A stretch of 64,000 bases of DNA from Mycobacterium sp. 1554424.7 (GCF_001665295.1 NZ_LZSE01000122.1:62001-126000); one strand, 5' to 3'; shown: positions 7,999-17,180, counted from the stretch's first letter. Numbers and translations: made by a program. Notes: generated from the sequence alone by a model not told the origin.

Positions 7999-9555
7999 AT
8001 GCTGTCCACGGACATTGCGCAGCAGTACGACTTCATCGTTTGCGGATCCGGATCGTCGGGCTCGGTGGTCGCGCGGCGGCTTGCCGAAAATTCCGACGTG
8101 ACTGTGCTGTTGCTCGAAGCTGGAGGCACTGACGACGTGCCCGCGGTGATGGATGCCGCCAAATGGCCGCTGAACCTTGGCAGTGAGCGGGACTGGGGCT
8201 TCGCCTCAGTGCCCAGCGCGCAACTCAACTCGCGGTCCATCCCGCTGACTATGGGCAAAGTGCTGGGCGGAGGGTCGAGCATCAACGTGATGGGTTGGGC
8301 CCGTGGCCATCAGAACGATTGGGATCATTTCGCGGCCGAGGTCGGTGATCAGCGCTGGGGCTATCGAGCAGTGCTGGACACCTACCGTCGGATTGAGGAT
8401 TGGCACGGTCCATCCGACCCTGACTATCGCGGCATCGGTGGGGAGATGTTCATCCAGCCGGCCCCAGATCCCAATCCGATCGCTCCTGCGATCGTCGAAG
8501 GTGCACGTTTGTACGGGATCCCGGTCTACGAGAGTCATAACGGCGTGATGATGGAGCGCGAGGGTGGTGCGTCCATCTTTGATCTCAACGTGCGCGATGG
8601 ACGCCGCCAGTCCGTGTTCCGGTCCTACGTCTACCCGTACCTGGACCGGCCTAACCTGACAGTGTTGACCGGTGCGTTGCTGACCCGCCTGCTGCTCGGC
8701 GGCAAGCGCGTAACCGGTGTGGAGTTGTCGCACCTTGGGTCGATCCGCAGTGTGTCGGCGGCATACGAGGTGGTGCTCTCGCTCGGTGCGATCAACACTC
8801 CAAAGGTGTTGATGCAGTCGGGGATCGGGGATGCCGTAGACCTGTGCCGCTTCGGCATACCGGTCGTTGAGCATCTGCCCGGCGTCGGCCGCAACTATCA
8901 GGATCATCTGAGGATCGACTGCGTTTGGGAATACCGTGAACCAATCCCGCCGCGCAATAGCGCGGGGGAGGCCACGGTGTTCTGGAAAAGCGATCGCGCA
9001 CTGGACACCCCCAACCTGCAAATCTGCGTCGCGGAGTATCCGCTATCCAGCGTGGAGAACGCCGCGAAATACGATGTGCCCGAACATGGCTGGACGATGT
9101 GCGCAGGCGTCGTGAGGCCGAAGTGCCGCGGCCGAGTCACGATCACTGGGCCGAACCCCGACGACCCAGTAGCGATCGAGGCCGGCCTGCTGGCCCACCC
9201 CGACGACATGAAGGCCGCGCTAGCGTGCGTGAAGCTGTGCCGCGAAATAGGTAACTCGGCGCCTCTTGAACCCTTCGTCAAACGAGAGGTGATGCCCGGT
9301 GATGTCGAGGGCGACGAACTCGAACATTTCGTCCGTGACGCAGCAGTCACATTCTGGCACCAAACGGGCACCGCGAAAATGGGCCGCGACCATATGTCGG
9401 TAGTCGACGGCGATCTGAGAGTCTACGGCGTAGAACGCCTCCGGATTGCCGACGGCTCGATCATGCCCCGGGTGACAACCGGCAACACCATGGCCCCGTG
9501 CGTCGTTATCGGCGAGCGTGCCGCCCAGCTTCTCAAGGCTGAACATTCGCTGTAG
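7999..9555 (+). CDS. GMC-family FAD oxidoreductase (choline/alcohol dehydrogenase type)
   Basis: 518 residues, standard GMC length. The N-terminal FAD loop GSGSSGSVVARRL (~15-27) is followed by the GMC signature GKVLGGGSSINVMGWARG. The C-terminal FWHQTGTAKMG supplies the catalytic His, and GNTMAPCVVIGERAA closes the FAD domain. GMC enzymes oxidise primary alcohols to aldehydes or acids. An aminotransferase lies about 90 bases downstream, so an amino alcohol or polyol whose aldehyde is then transaminated is a reasonable idea, not proven. ATG at 7999. The 246-base gap upstream shows no second copy of the 7109-7125 palindrome. Confidence 0.9.
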   Translation: MLSTDIAQQYDFIVCGSGSSGSVVARRLAENSDVTVLLLEAGGTDDVPAVMDAAKWPLNLGSERDWGFASVPSAQLNSRSIPLTMGKVLGGGSSINVMGWARGHQNDWDHFAAEVGDQRWGYRAVLDTYRRIEDWHGPSDPDYRGIGGEMFIQPAPDPNPIAPAIVEGARLYGIPVYESHNGVMMEREGGASIFDLNVRDGRRQSVFRSYVYPYLDRPNLTVLTGALLTRLLLGGKRVTGVELSHLGSIRSVSAAYEVVLSLGAINTPKVLMQSGIGDAVDLCRFGIPVVEHLPGVGRNYQDHLRIDCVWEYREPIPPRNSAGEATVFWKSDRALDTPNLQICVAEYPLSSVENAAKYDVPEHGWTMCAGVVRPKCRGRVTITGPNPDDPVAIEAGLLAHPDDMKAALACVKLCREIGNSAPLEPFVKREVMPGDVEGDELEHFVRDAAVTFWHQTGTAKMGRDHMSVVDGDLRVYGVERLRIADGSIMPRVTTGNTMAPCVVIGERAAQLLKAEHSL

Positions 9556-9645
9556 TGGTGTGTGCAGGGCACGCGTCCCGTCGTTGCCTTGTCGGCGATC
9601 CGCGTGGCCCTCATCGTCGTGTTTCCTAGAAAGGGAGTGGATCCT

Positions 9646-10989
9646 TTGGCTTATACCGCTACCATGCTCGAGCCACACACCCCGCCGTTTCTGCTGACAC
9701 GCCCCCGCGTCATCGTGCGAGGCGAGGGCATCCGAGTTTGGGATAGCACCGGAAAGCCCTACCTGGACGGTACTTCCGGAATGGTGTGCACCAACCTCGG
9801 CTATAGCCAGCCCCGCCTGGTGGACGCCGCTGCCCGCCAAATGGCTGTCCTGCCTTTTTGGGCAAGCTATGACCACCGCACCAACAACGTGGCACTGGCG
9901 CTGGCCGACGACCTGGCCTCAATGGCACCAATCCCCATGGGCCGCACATTTTTCGCCAATTCCGGGTCCGAGGCCGTCGACAGTGCGATTAAGCTGGCCT
10001 GGTACTACCATAACTGCGCGGGCCGTTCGGGCCGCGTCAAGATCCTTTCCCACGAGCGCGGCTTCCACGGCACCACCATCGCCAGCGCGTCGGCGACGGG
10101 GATGGACCACATCCATCGCGGATTCGCGCTTCCCCTGGCCAATTTCGTCAAACTTCGGTGCCCCGATCCGCTAAACGCGGGTGGTCAGACCTCACGGGAC
10201 TACGTCGATCATCTCATCACCCGCCTCCAAGGCGTCATCGCCGCGGAGGGCGCCGATACGATCGCAGCGTTCATCGCGGAACCCATCCTGGGCGCGGGCG
10301 GCTTCGTGATCCCGCCGAACGGCTACTACCAGCGGGCACAGGAGGTGCTCGCCCGTCACGACATCCTGTTCATCGCCGACGAGGTCATCACGGGCTTCGG
10401 CCGGACGGGGTCGATGTTCGCAACAGAGGAGTTCAAGCTGCGGCCAGACATGATCACGGTCGCCAAGGGACTTTCCTCGGCGTATCTGCCGATCTCGGCC
10501 GTGCTGGTGGGCGAGCGGGTCAACGACGTCATCGTTGCCGGCTCACAAGGCATCGGCGCGTTCGGCCATGGCTTCACTTACTCGGGGCATCCGGTGGCCG
10601 CAGCGGTCGCCCGCGAGACTCTCGCCATCCTGTCTCAAGACGACATTCCCGGTCACGTCGCAAAGACGGCGCCAACGCTCATGGCAGGGTTGGAAACCCT
10701 GCAAGGCAAAGCCGGGGTCATCGATGTCCGCGGCTACGGGTTCATGGCCGCGGTCAGTTTCGCGCCGCTGGACCCGCAGGCCGGCGACGGCGCTACCGGG
10801 ACTGCGCTGATGACCAAGGCCGCCGAACTCGGCCTGCTGGTCCTGACCGCCGGCGACATCATCGCATTCGCACCGCCATTGATCAGTACCGCCGCCGAAG
10901 TTGAGGAAATCACAAGCATTTTCCTTGCGGCCTACGATGCGGTGCTTGCCGATCCGGGGCCGACGCTGCACGCGTCTCCGCGGGGCTAA
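9646..10989 (+). CDS. Class III (omega) aminotransferase, PLP-dependent
   Basis: About 447 residues. TTG at 9646 is chosen because AAGGGAG (9631-9637) stands eight bases before it; GTG 9637 and ATG 9664 are alternatives. Fold-type I motifs are present: the phosphate loop [15 protein letters not shown], the PLP-ring region HERGFHGTT, the aspartate in [14 protein letters not shown], and the Schiff-base lysine in [14 protein letters not shown]. Class III enzymes move an amino group between an amine or omega-amino acid and pyruvate/2-oxoglutarate. It probably shares a transcript with the GMC gene and ends the accessory cluster; downstream genes face the other way. Confidence 0.9.
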   Translation: MAYTATMLEPHTPPFLLTRPRVIVRGEGIRVWDSTGKPYLDGTSGMVCTNLGYSQPRLVDAAARQMAVLPFWASYDHRTNNVALALADDLASMAPIPMGRTFFANSGSEAVDSAIKLAWYYHNCAGRSGRVKILSHERGFHGTTIASASATGMDHIHRGFALPLANFVKLRCPDPLNAGGQTSRDYVDHLITRLQGVIAAEGADTIAAFIAEPILGAGGFVIPPNGYYQRAQEVLARHDILFIADEVITGFGRTGSMFATEEFKLRPDMITVAKGLSSAYLPISAVLVGERVNDVIVAGSQGIGAFGHGFTYSGHPVAAAVARETLAILSQDDIPGHVAKTAPTLMAGLETLQGKAGVIDVRGYGFMAAVSFAPLDPQAGDGATGTALMTKAAELGLLVLTAGDIIAFAPPLISTAAEVEEITSIFLAAYDAVLADPGPTLHASPRG

Positions 10990-11040
10990 CGCTAAACAGG
11001 GCCAGCCCGCATCCGTCACGCAGCGAGGGTCGACCGGAGG

Positions 11041-12681
11041 CTAGCGGCCGAGCTGGACGGCTTTGACTACCAGCAGCAGCGCGCCGATGACCAGATAGCT
11101 GCGCAGGGCGATCATGCCGAGCCGGGTGCCGGGGGACCAGGCGACCGGTTCGAGCAGGGTCAGCGGCGGCATCCGCCAGGTCTTGCGGTCGACGGGACGT
11201 GCCGGTGGCTTCGGGGCCGGCGGCGCCGGCTGGCGGCCGGCCATCCAGCGCAGCACCGGCACCGCGGCGGCCGCCAGTATGACCAGCGCCAGGGTCAGGT
11301 ACCCGGACACAGCGACGACGTCGATGTGCGGGAACAGGGTGGTGGCCATCAGGATTCCCGACAACAGCAGCAGGATGCCGACGATCAGCCCGGCGACCCA
11401 GTTGAGCCAGCGCCGATTGACCCAGGGCCCCAACACTTCCCGGTCGTTGCACAGCAGCAGCAGGAACACACTGGCGCTGGGCAGGAGCAGGCCGGCGAGG
11501 GCCTGCACGGCGGTGGTGATCAAACCAAGCGGAGCGCCGGGGATCAACACGATGGCCGCGGCCAGCGCCACCATCGCGGTGTAGGACAGGTAGAACTGCT
11601 TGGCGTCGGCGAACCCGCGGTGCAGCGAGTGCTTCAGGCCGAAGACGTCGCCGAACGCGTAACTCGTGGCCAGCGTCACCGCGGCGGCGCCGATGATCGA
11701 CGCGTCCATCAGCACGATGGCGAAAAACGCGCCCAGTGTCCCGTTGTGCCGGCCGAGCAGGTGCGCGATGGCCCCGGCGTCGGTGAAGCCGCCCACGGTG
11801 TCGGTGGAGCGGGCCGCCCAGTCGCCGGTCATCAACAACGCCGCGGCGCCGACGATCACGACGAACGCGCCGATCACGGTGTCGGCGCGTTCGTAGGCCA
11901 TGAACCGCGGGGTGATCCGCTTGTCCACGACATTGGACTGCTGGAAAAACAGCTGCCAGGGCGCGACGGTGGTGCCGACGATGGCGATGATCAGCAGCAC
12001 CGCATCCGAGCTCACGCCGCCCGAGATGCTCGGCACTACAAATGATTTCGCCGCGTGCGCCCACTGCGGGTGCGACATCAGCAGCATCGGGATCTGCAGC
12101 AGCGTGATAGCGATGAAGACGAACATGGCCCGCTCCCAGCGCCGGAAGCTGCCGCTGGCCATGATGGCGATCAGCGCCACCGCCGAGATGGGGACCACCA
12201 CGTATTTGGAGACGCCGATGTAGTCGGCGGCCAGACTGATGCCGATGAACTCGGTGACGATCGTCAGGAAGTTGAGCAGGAACAGATCGCCGACCGAAAA
12301 CCAGCCCCAGCCACGGCCGAAGCGTTCGTTGATCAGCCGGGCATGCCCGACCCCGGTGACCGCACCGAGCCGGACCACCATCTCCTGGTTGACGATGAGC
12401 ACCGGGATGAGCAGCAGCAGCACCCACAGCAGGGAGTAGCCGTAGTTCTGGCCGGCCTGCGTGTACGTGGCAACGCCACCGGCGTCGTTGTCGCCGACCA
12501 TCACGATGATCCCCGGACCGACGATGGCCAGCAGCGTCAGCAGCCGCGTCTTCCAGGTCCGCGGATGGTCAGCCTCGCTGAGCTTGACGCGGCCGAACGC
12601 ACCCTCGATGTCGCCCAGGTGCGCGCTGTCGAGCACCGCGCTGAGGCGGGGGTGTGCGGTCTCGTCGGCGCTCGATGTCAC
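11041..12681 (-). CDS. Nramp-family divalent metal transporter, magnesium-type ion site
   Basis: 546 residues from GTG at 12681, which overlaps the stop of the upstream MgtE-like gene by four bases (GTGA). About eleven membrane segments. Helix 1 reads GPGIIVMVGDNDAGG (Asp66 kept, the usual DPGN replaced by DAGG). Helix 6 reads GTTVAPWQ (236-243) where manganese/iron transporters have GATVMPHN. The metal-coordinating methionine is thus alanine and the preceding alanine is threonine, a change described for Nramp-related magnesium transporters. With the MgtE-N/CBS partner, Mg2+ uptake is the best guess. A hydrophilic Pro-rich stretch lies near residues 465-490. Confidence 0.8.
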   Translation of the reverse strand: MTSSADETAHPRLSAVLDSAHLGDIEGAFGRVKLSEADHPRTWKTRLLTLLAIVGPGIIVMVGDNDAGGVATYTQAGQNYGYSLLWVLLLLIPVLIVNQEMVVRLGAVTGVGHARLINERFGRGWGWFSVGDLFLLNFLTIVTEFIGISLAADYIGVSKYVVVPISAVALIAIMASGSFRRWERAMFVFIAITLLQIPMLLMSHPQWAHAAKSFVVPSISGGVSSDAVLLIIAIVGTTVAPWQLFFQQSNVVDKRITPRFMAYERADTVIGAFVVIVGAAALLMTGDWAARSTDTVGGFTDAGAIAHLLGRHNGTLGAFFAIVLMDASIIGAAAVTLATSYAFGDVFGLKHSLHRGFADAKQFYLSYTAMVALAAAIVLIPGAPLGLITTAVQALAGLLLPSASVFLLLLCNDREVLGPWVNRRWLNWVAGLIVGILLLLSGILMATTLFPHIDVVAVSGYLTLALVILAAAAVPVLRWMAGRQPAPPAPKPPARPVDRKTWRMPPLTLLEPVAWSPGTRLGMIALRSYLVIGALLLVVKAVQLGR

Positions 12682-14003
12682 GGTGCCTCCGCTCCCGGGT
12701 GGCCGTCGGTCGGTTGAGCGATCTCGCGGTACGGACGCGGGGCGGGTTCGCGTCGGCGCCAGTCCTCGGGGATGGTCGCTTCCAGGACGTCGTCGACGGT
12801 GACCACCCCGAGCACGCGGTCCTCCTCGTCGACGACGGGAATGGAGTAGAGGTTGAAGTCGGCCATCAACAGCGCGATGTCGGTCAGGTCGGCGTCGGCG
12901 CTGACGCACACGGGATCCGAATCCATCAGCGCGCCAACGCTTTCGATGGGGTCGGCCTGCAGCAGGGTGATCACCGATACCACGCCGGCCAGCCGCTCGC
13001 CCTCGTCGAGCACATGGACCTTGATCAACGCCTCCGGCTGCACGGTGCGAGCACCCGCGATCAGGGCCAGCGCCGAGCCGGCGGTCGCGGTCGCGGTGCA
13101 GGCGACGAAGTCGACGTTCATCAGTCCGCCGGCGCTTTCGGGGTTGAATCCCATCAGCGTGATCACCTTGGTGCGCTGCGGGCCGGGCATCAGCTCCAGC
13201 ACGCGGCGGCGCCGCGACTGGCGCAGGTCGGTGATCGCGTCGGCGGCGTCGTCGGCGCGCATCCGGCCCAACAGCGCGGCGACCTCGTCGTCGGGCATGT
13301 CGTCCAGGAGTCGGCTGGCCTTGTCGGGGTCCAGCTCCTCGAACACGTCGGCCTCCAACTCCGGGTCGCTGCGCACCCGGTCGAGGATTTCGCCGCCCTC
13401 GGTCTTGTCGGCCTCCTCGAGGAGATCGGCGATCTCGGCGGCCTTGAATTCGCCGAATCGGTCCGACAGGCGTCGCACGGCATCGGAGCCGCCGTGACCG
13501 ATCAGCGGTTCGAACGCCTTCCAATCGCGGGCCGCATGCCCGCCGGAATGTTTGATCAGGCCGAACAACGTCGGCGGCCGGCGGGTGTCCAGGCGCGCAA
13601 CCACCCATCCGGAGCCGGTGTCCTCGAGCTCGACGTCGTACGCGCGCACCAAATCCGCGGCCGCCACATCGATCAGCCGGTGGCCCAACACGTCGGCGCG
13701 CAACAGCACCTCCCCGTCGCGGCGCTCGAAGCCGCGAAGGTCAACTTTGTTCTTGGTCAGGACGATTCGTTTCGGACCGAACTCCTCGATGGATTTGGTG
13801 CCGACGAACACCCGACGCCCGCCGACCCCGGCCACGATCCCGGTCACCGCCGGATAGTCGTCCGCGCCCCCGAGTCGCACGATCACGTCCTCGACGCGGC
13901 CGACGGCCTCGCCGGCGCGGGCCACGACCGGCGCGCGCAGTAGCTCGGAGAGGTGGATCACCGGCAGCCCACCGCGGGGCGTCGCCGTCTCTGATGTGCT
14001 CAC
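12678..14003 (-). CDS. Soluble MgtE-N/CBS protein with PRC-barrel-like N terminus
   Basis: 441 residues, no membrane segment. Residues ~12-150 look like PRC-barrel repeats (LLRAPVVARAGEAVGRVEDVIVR). Residues ~185-290 match the MgtE N-terminal superhelix (RLSDRFGEFKAAEIADLLEEAD, then LDPDKASRLLDDMPDDEVAALLGRM). Residues ~300-415 are a CBS pair (MNVDFVACTATATAGSALALI; DSDPVCVSADADLTDIALLMADFNLYSIPVVDEEDRVLGVV). In MgtE these cytoplasmic domains sense Mg2+ and gate the pore. Here the pore is missing and a separate Nramp permease follows with a four-base overlap, so this is probably its regulatory subunit. A strong GAGGAGG stands before the ATG. Confidence 0.85.
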   Translation of the reverse strand: MSTSETATPRGGLPVIHLSELLRAPVVARAGEAVGRVEDVIVRLGGADDYPAVTGIVAGVGGRRVFVGTKSIEEFGPKRIVLTKNKVDLRGFERRDGEVLLRADVLGHRLIDVAAADLVRAYDVELEDTGSGWVVARLDTRRPPTLFGLIKHSGGHAARDWKAFEPLIGHGGSDAVRRLSDRFGEFKAAEIADLLEEADKTEGGEILDRVRSDPELEADVFEELDPDKASRLLDDMPDDEVAALLGRMRADDAADAITDLRQSRRRRVLELMPGPQRTKVITLMGFNPESAGGLMNVDFVACTATATAGSALALIAGARTVQPEALIKVHVLDEGERLAGVVSVITLLQADPIESVGALMDSDPVCVSADADLTDIALLMADFNLYSIPVVDEEDRVLGVVTVDDVLEATIPEDWRRREPAPRPYREIAQPTDGHPGAEAP

Positions 14004-14192
14004 TTGTCCTCCTCAACGCTGTGCGACAGTCGCCCGCAGGATGCCATGTGCGGGTACCGCTTACAACCAGGTTCGGTGATGGCGCAAGTATCGGGGTTGG
14101 CCGGCTCGGCCGCCAGAGCGTACGCCGCCGCCCCGGGGCAGGGCCACCGCCAACAGGTGAACGGCGGGTGGCCATCGTTCCGCGCACTCGCT

Positions 14193-14210
14193 GGCACACT
14201 GAGGTGTGCC
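14193..14210. promoter_or_regulatory. Hairpin over the VOC gene start
   Basis: A perfect 7-bp inverted repeat (GGCACAC / GTGTGCC, loop TGAG). The right arm contains the GTG start codon (14206) of the VOC gene. It may hide the start in mRNA or act as an operator. No strong Shine-Dalgarno is visible otherwise. Confidence 0.4.
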
Positions 14211-14574
14211 CGAAATCGCCTTTGACTCTGTGTCCCCGATCGTGCCGGTCCGAGATCTGGACGTCGCGCTCGACCGCTATCGCAAGCTCGGCTTCGAGGC
14301 GCGCGCCTACGAAGGCCCGGAGCGCTACGGCTTCGTCGACCGCGGCGCTGTCTCGATGCACCTCACCGAGTGGCACGAGCACGATCCACTGCGCACCGCC
14401 TCCAGTGTGTATCTCTACGTCAGCGACGCCGACGCCCTTTATGCGGAGTGGGCGGCGCTGGAAGATCTGCCCGGCCGCCTGATCGAACCACAGGAAACGG
14501 ACTACGGCTTAAGGGAATTCGCCTACGTCGATCCCGACGGCACCCTGCACCGGATCGGGTCGCGGGCCGTCTGA
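14206..14574 (+). CDS. VOC/glyoxalase-superfamily protein
   Basis: 122 residues, one vicinal-oxygen-chelate module. The beta-alpha-beta repeats begin at SVSPIVPVRDLDVALDRYRKLGFEARA and FAYVDPDGTLHRIG. The second half keeps the usual DPDGTLHRI strand, which often supplies a metal or ligand contact. Such proteins range from bleomycin-binding resistance proteins to lyases and dioxygenases, and no specific role can be read. GTG start at 14206 within a small hairpin. Its last 66 bases overlap the 3' end of the convergent DMT transporter gene. Confidence 0.75.
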   Translation: MPEIAFDSVSPIVPVRDLDVALDRYRKLGFEARAYEGPERYGFVDRGAVSMHLTEWHEHDPLRTASSVYLYVSDADALYAEWAALEDLPGRLIEPQETDYGLREFAYVDPDGTLHRIGSRAV

Positions 14575-15423
14575 CTCCGTGGCCTGGCTGCGCGCCAGCG
14601 CCACCGTCGCGGCGATCATCACCGCGACCGACACGCCGAGCGCGACCATGCCGATGTGGTTCGTGCTCAGCGTCTCACCCAGCACGGTGACGCCGAGCAC
14701 CGATCCGACGAGGGGTTCGGCGACGGTCACCGCGGGCAGCGACGCGGTGAGCGAGCCGGCCCGAAACGCCGACTGCTCCCAGGCCGTGGCGGCGAGGCCC
14801 AGCAGCGCCCACACGTAGAGCTCGGGCGCGCGCAGCAACGCCGGTACGCCGTGGCCGAGCTGGTCGACGACCCCCTTCGTCAAGACCGTGAAGACGCCCC
14901 ACAGCGAACCCGACATCAGCCCCAGCAGCAGCGCGCTGACCGATCCCGAGAACATGTGCGCGCCAACCACACACAGGAAAAGGCATGGGCCAATGATTAA
15001 ACCGACGACGATCCACGTCCGGACCGATCCCCGGGGAATTCCGGCCTGCGGGTTGCCGACCGTAACCACGACCGTGACGGCGGCGCCGAGCAGCACGGCC
15101 CAGATGCCTTGCCGCCGAGTGATTCTGCGATGGCTGACCGCCGCGCTGATGAGCAACGCGAACAGCAAGGAGGTCACCGACAGCGCCTGCACCAGCACCA
15201 CGGAGCCCAGACCGAGCGCCGCGGCCTGCAATCCGAACCCGGCGGCGGCCACGAGGCTGCCCGCCCACCACCGGCGGTCGCGAAGCAGCCGGCGAAACAG
15301 CGCGAGGGTGCCGACCGGCTTGTCGGTGACCTGTTGCGCGGATCGCTGCTCGACGACGTCGCCGATGCCGATCATGAACGCGGCCCCGGTCGCGAGCAGC
15401 GCCGCGATGCCTGTGCTACCCAA
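14509..15423 (-). CDS. DMT-superfamily (EamA-like) membrane transporter
   Basis: 304 residues with about nine to ten short hydrophobic helices in two halves, the usual DMT plan. The N-terminal ATGAAFMIGIGDVVEQRSAQQV and the second-half AVTVAEPLVGSVLGVTVLGE are typical of EamA-like proteins (the PLVGSVLGVTVLGE motif is the hallmark). These move small metabolites or drugs, and the substrate is unknown. The last ~22 codons run antisense into the VOC gene and encode a hydrophilic tail that may not be conserved. Start at 15423 (MGSTGIAALLA). Confidence 0.8.
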   Translation of the reverse strand: MGSTGIAALLATGAAFMIGIGDVVEQRSAQQVTDKPVGTLALFRRLLRDRRWWAGSLVAAAGFGLQAAALGLGSVVLVQALSVTSLLFALLISAAVSHRRITRRQGIWAVLLGAAVTVVVTVGNPQAGIPRGSVRTWIVVGLIIGPCLFLCVVGAHMFSGSVSALLLGLMSGSLWGVFTVLTKGVVDQLGHGVPALLRAPELYVWALLGLAATAWEQSAFRAGSLTASLPAVTVAEPLVGSVLGVTVLGETLSTNHIGMVALGVSVAVMIAATVALARSQATESDGPRPDPVQGAVGIDVGEFP

Positions 15424-15483
15424 CAGGACCTCCTGCGTGATCCGCCAATCGGTGAACGGCGGCGTGCCAGGTATACCGATGCG

Positions 15484-15873
15484 CTAGCTGTTGCGCCTGA
15501 TCTTCAGCGCGGTGGTGATCATCGGAATCTGAAGTGGCAGCCGGGCCAGCGCGGCGACGCGCATCGGCCAGGGCTTGCCCCACCACAACCGAACCATGTT
15601 GACGTTGGCCGGGAACACGCTGACGAACAGCGCGACCGCCGCCAGCGCGGCCCGCCGCCGGGTGCGCCGCGGCACCAGCAGCGCACCGACGGCGATCTCG
15701 GCGACGCCCGATGCGTAGGTATAGAACCGCGCGTCGCCGGGCAGTTCGGCGGGGACGATGTCGTCGAACGGTTTGGGGGCCAGGAAGTGGACGGTGCCGA
15801 TGCCCATCAACATCGCCGCGACTCGATATGCGGTCGTTTGGGTCGTGTCACGTTCAGCGAGGGGTGTCGTCAT
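15484..15873 (-). CDS. DoxX-like small membrane protein
   Basis: 129 residues from ATG 15873 (MTTPLAERD); the frame extends upstream but that part is basic and low-complexity. Four hydrophobic helices: VAAMLMGIGTVHFLAP, a GVAEIAVGALLVP segment, AALAAVALFVSVFPANVNMV and a C-terminal helix. This follows the DoxX/DUF4267-type pattern in which FPANVNM is a recurring motif. Mycobacterial DoxX proteins can act in membrane thiol-redox complexes, but there is no such partner here. It lies between the DMT and bicupin genes on the same strand. Confidence 0.7.
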   Translation of the reverse strand: MTTPLAERDTTQTTAYRVAAMLMGIGTVHFLAPKPFDDIVPAELPGDARFYTYASGVAEIAVGALLVPRRTRRRAALAAVALFVSVFPANVNMVRLWWGKPWPMRVAALARLPLQIPMITTALKIRRNS

Positions 15874-15907
15874 CGACCCATTGTGTCGTGCGCGGCGCCG
15901 GCGTCGC

Positions 15908-16978
15908 TCACCGCTCTCCCACTGCCTGGGCATCGAGCGGGTTGCGCCGGTTGACGATCAGCGGATCCGCCTTCGTGAAGGGGAAGTCGGGCAGGTCGTC
16001 GATGTGTGTGTCGAACGTCGCCGCCAGCACCTTGCGCGAGTAGGCGCTTGCCGAGGCGCGATACCCGATGTCGCCGGGGGTGGGTTGGTCGAAGAAGATA
16101 CAGAAATGCATTTCGGGGGCGTCGAAGACCTCGATGTGGTGGGGGTAGGCGCGGGGAATGAAATACACGTCGCCCTGCCGCAGGTACCACGTGTCGAGGG
16201 TGCCGTCCGGATCCATCACGGTCATGCGCGCCGCGCCACGGTTGACGTAGCCCATCTCCGCGGTGATCGGATGCCAGTGCGGTTCGCGCATCCCGTCCTC
16301 GCGGATGCGCAACGAATACATCGACAGGTCCTTCAGCGCGGGCCAATACTGCAGTCGTGCAGTCCGGGCCGAGCCGACGGCGATGCTGACGGGCGGCGTC
16401 ATCGCCTCGACCGAGAACTTGTGCGGGTCATCGAAGTAGGCGCTCTCCGGCACGTCTGGGTCACCGTCACGGGCCGCCAACGCGCGGTCGCTGGTGCTGC
16501 GGCGGATGGCGGCGAAATCCGAGGCAGGTAGGTCGTACGTGTTGCCCAGCACGGCGTCGGTCATCGCCCCGAAAGCGGCGCCCAGCCCGAAGTCCTCGGG
16601 CCGTTCACTGCGGAAAGTGATGATGAATTCGGCTGTATCGCTTCCGATGTTCTCGATGTGGTGCAGCGATCCGGAGTCGACATGAAACATGTCGCCGGCC
16701 CGCACCACGAACGACGAAAACTGGCTGCCTGTGTCGAGCATGGAAACGAGCGCGGTACCGGAGACGCAATAGGTCAACTCGTTGGCGTTGGCATGCCAGT
16801 GCGGAGTCCGCATGGCGCCCGGGTTGATCAGCAGCCGCTTGATCGACAACCCCTTCAGGATCGGGAAGTTGTCGGCGGTGAGACGGCGGATCGAGCCGAG
16901 GTCGGATTCCTCGACAATTTCACCTTCCGTTAACGATGCGACGTGCTCGCTTGTCCGCGTGATCATTTCATCCTCCAT
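15908..16978 (-). CDS. Bicupin, oxalate-decarboxylase-like
   Basis: 356 residues with two germin-like cupins. Cupin 1 (about 45-140) has PHWHANANELTYCVSG and a later SGSLHHIEN; cupin 2 (about 210-310) has PHWHPITAEMGYVNRG and RAYPHHIEV. Each keeps the three His and one Glu of a manganese site (HxH, E, H). Bacterial oxalate decarboxylases and related bicupins share this plan, but the lid loop deciding decarboxylase or oxidase activity cannot be judged. Start ATG 16978 (MEDEMITRT), or ATG 16966. It lies 156 bases after the racemase gene on the same strand. Confidence 0.8.
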   Translation of the reverse strand: MEDEMITRTSEHVASLTEGEIVEESDLGSIRRLTADNFPILKGLSIKRLLINPGAMRTPHWHANANELTYCVSGTALVSMLDTGSQFSSFVVRAGDMFHVDSGSLHHIENIGSDTAEFIITFRSERPEDFGLGAAFGAMTDAVLGNTYDLPASDFAAIRRSTSDRALAARDGDPDVPESAYFDDPHKFSVEAMTPPVSIAVGSARTARLQYWPALKDLSMYSLRIREDGMREPHWHPITAEMGYVNRGAARMTVMDPDGTLDTWYLRQGDVYFIPRAYPHHIEVFDAPEMHFCIFFDQPTPGDIGYRASASAYSRKVLAATFDTHIDDLPDFPFTKADPLIVNRRNPLDAQAVGER

Positions 16979-17100
16979 CGGAATTGCGGTCGAGGTCGGA
17001 AGAATTCAACGCCCTTACCATCCCCCGCCGGGGCCATCCCCGTCCAACGCAGGTTTTCTATGCCCTGATCGACGTCGCTTATCGACGCGCGTCGCCCCTT

Positions 17101-17180
17101 CCGCCGTCGACGAGATCATCGTCGCCGAATCGCATTACGGCGGTGGTGCTTTGGCGCCAGATGCCGCCGCCGCGACGGCG
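17101..17180 (+). pseudogene. Thiolase gene relic (direct repeat of 20334-20413)
   Basis: Bases 17108-17157 match 46 of 50 bases of the intact thiolase gene at 20341-20390, on the same strand and in frame; weaker similarity extends to about 17180. Translated it reads PSAVDEIIVAESHYGGG against PSAIDDIIFAESHYGGG. The fragment has neither a start nor the catalytic part. The 3' end of the leftward racemase gene (stop at 17135) runs antisense through it. It marks a recombination scar at the left edge of the racemase/fusion block. Confidence 0.85.

Noticed and set aside
12654-13943. Long frame antisense to the MgtE-like gene
   Set aside because: Mirror of the real gene by GC-rich third positions; the sense strand carries recognisable domains.
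14004-14205. Possible magnesium riboswitch before the MgtE-like gene
   Set aside because: I looked for M-box-like conserved blocks in the leader and saw none.
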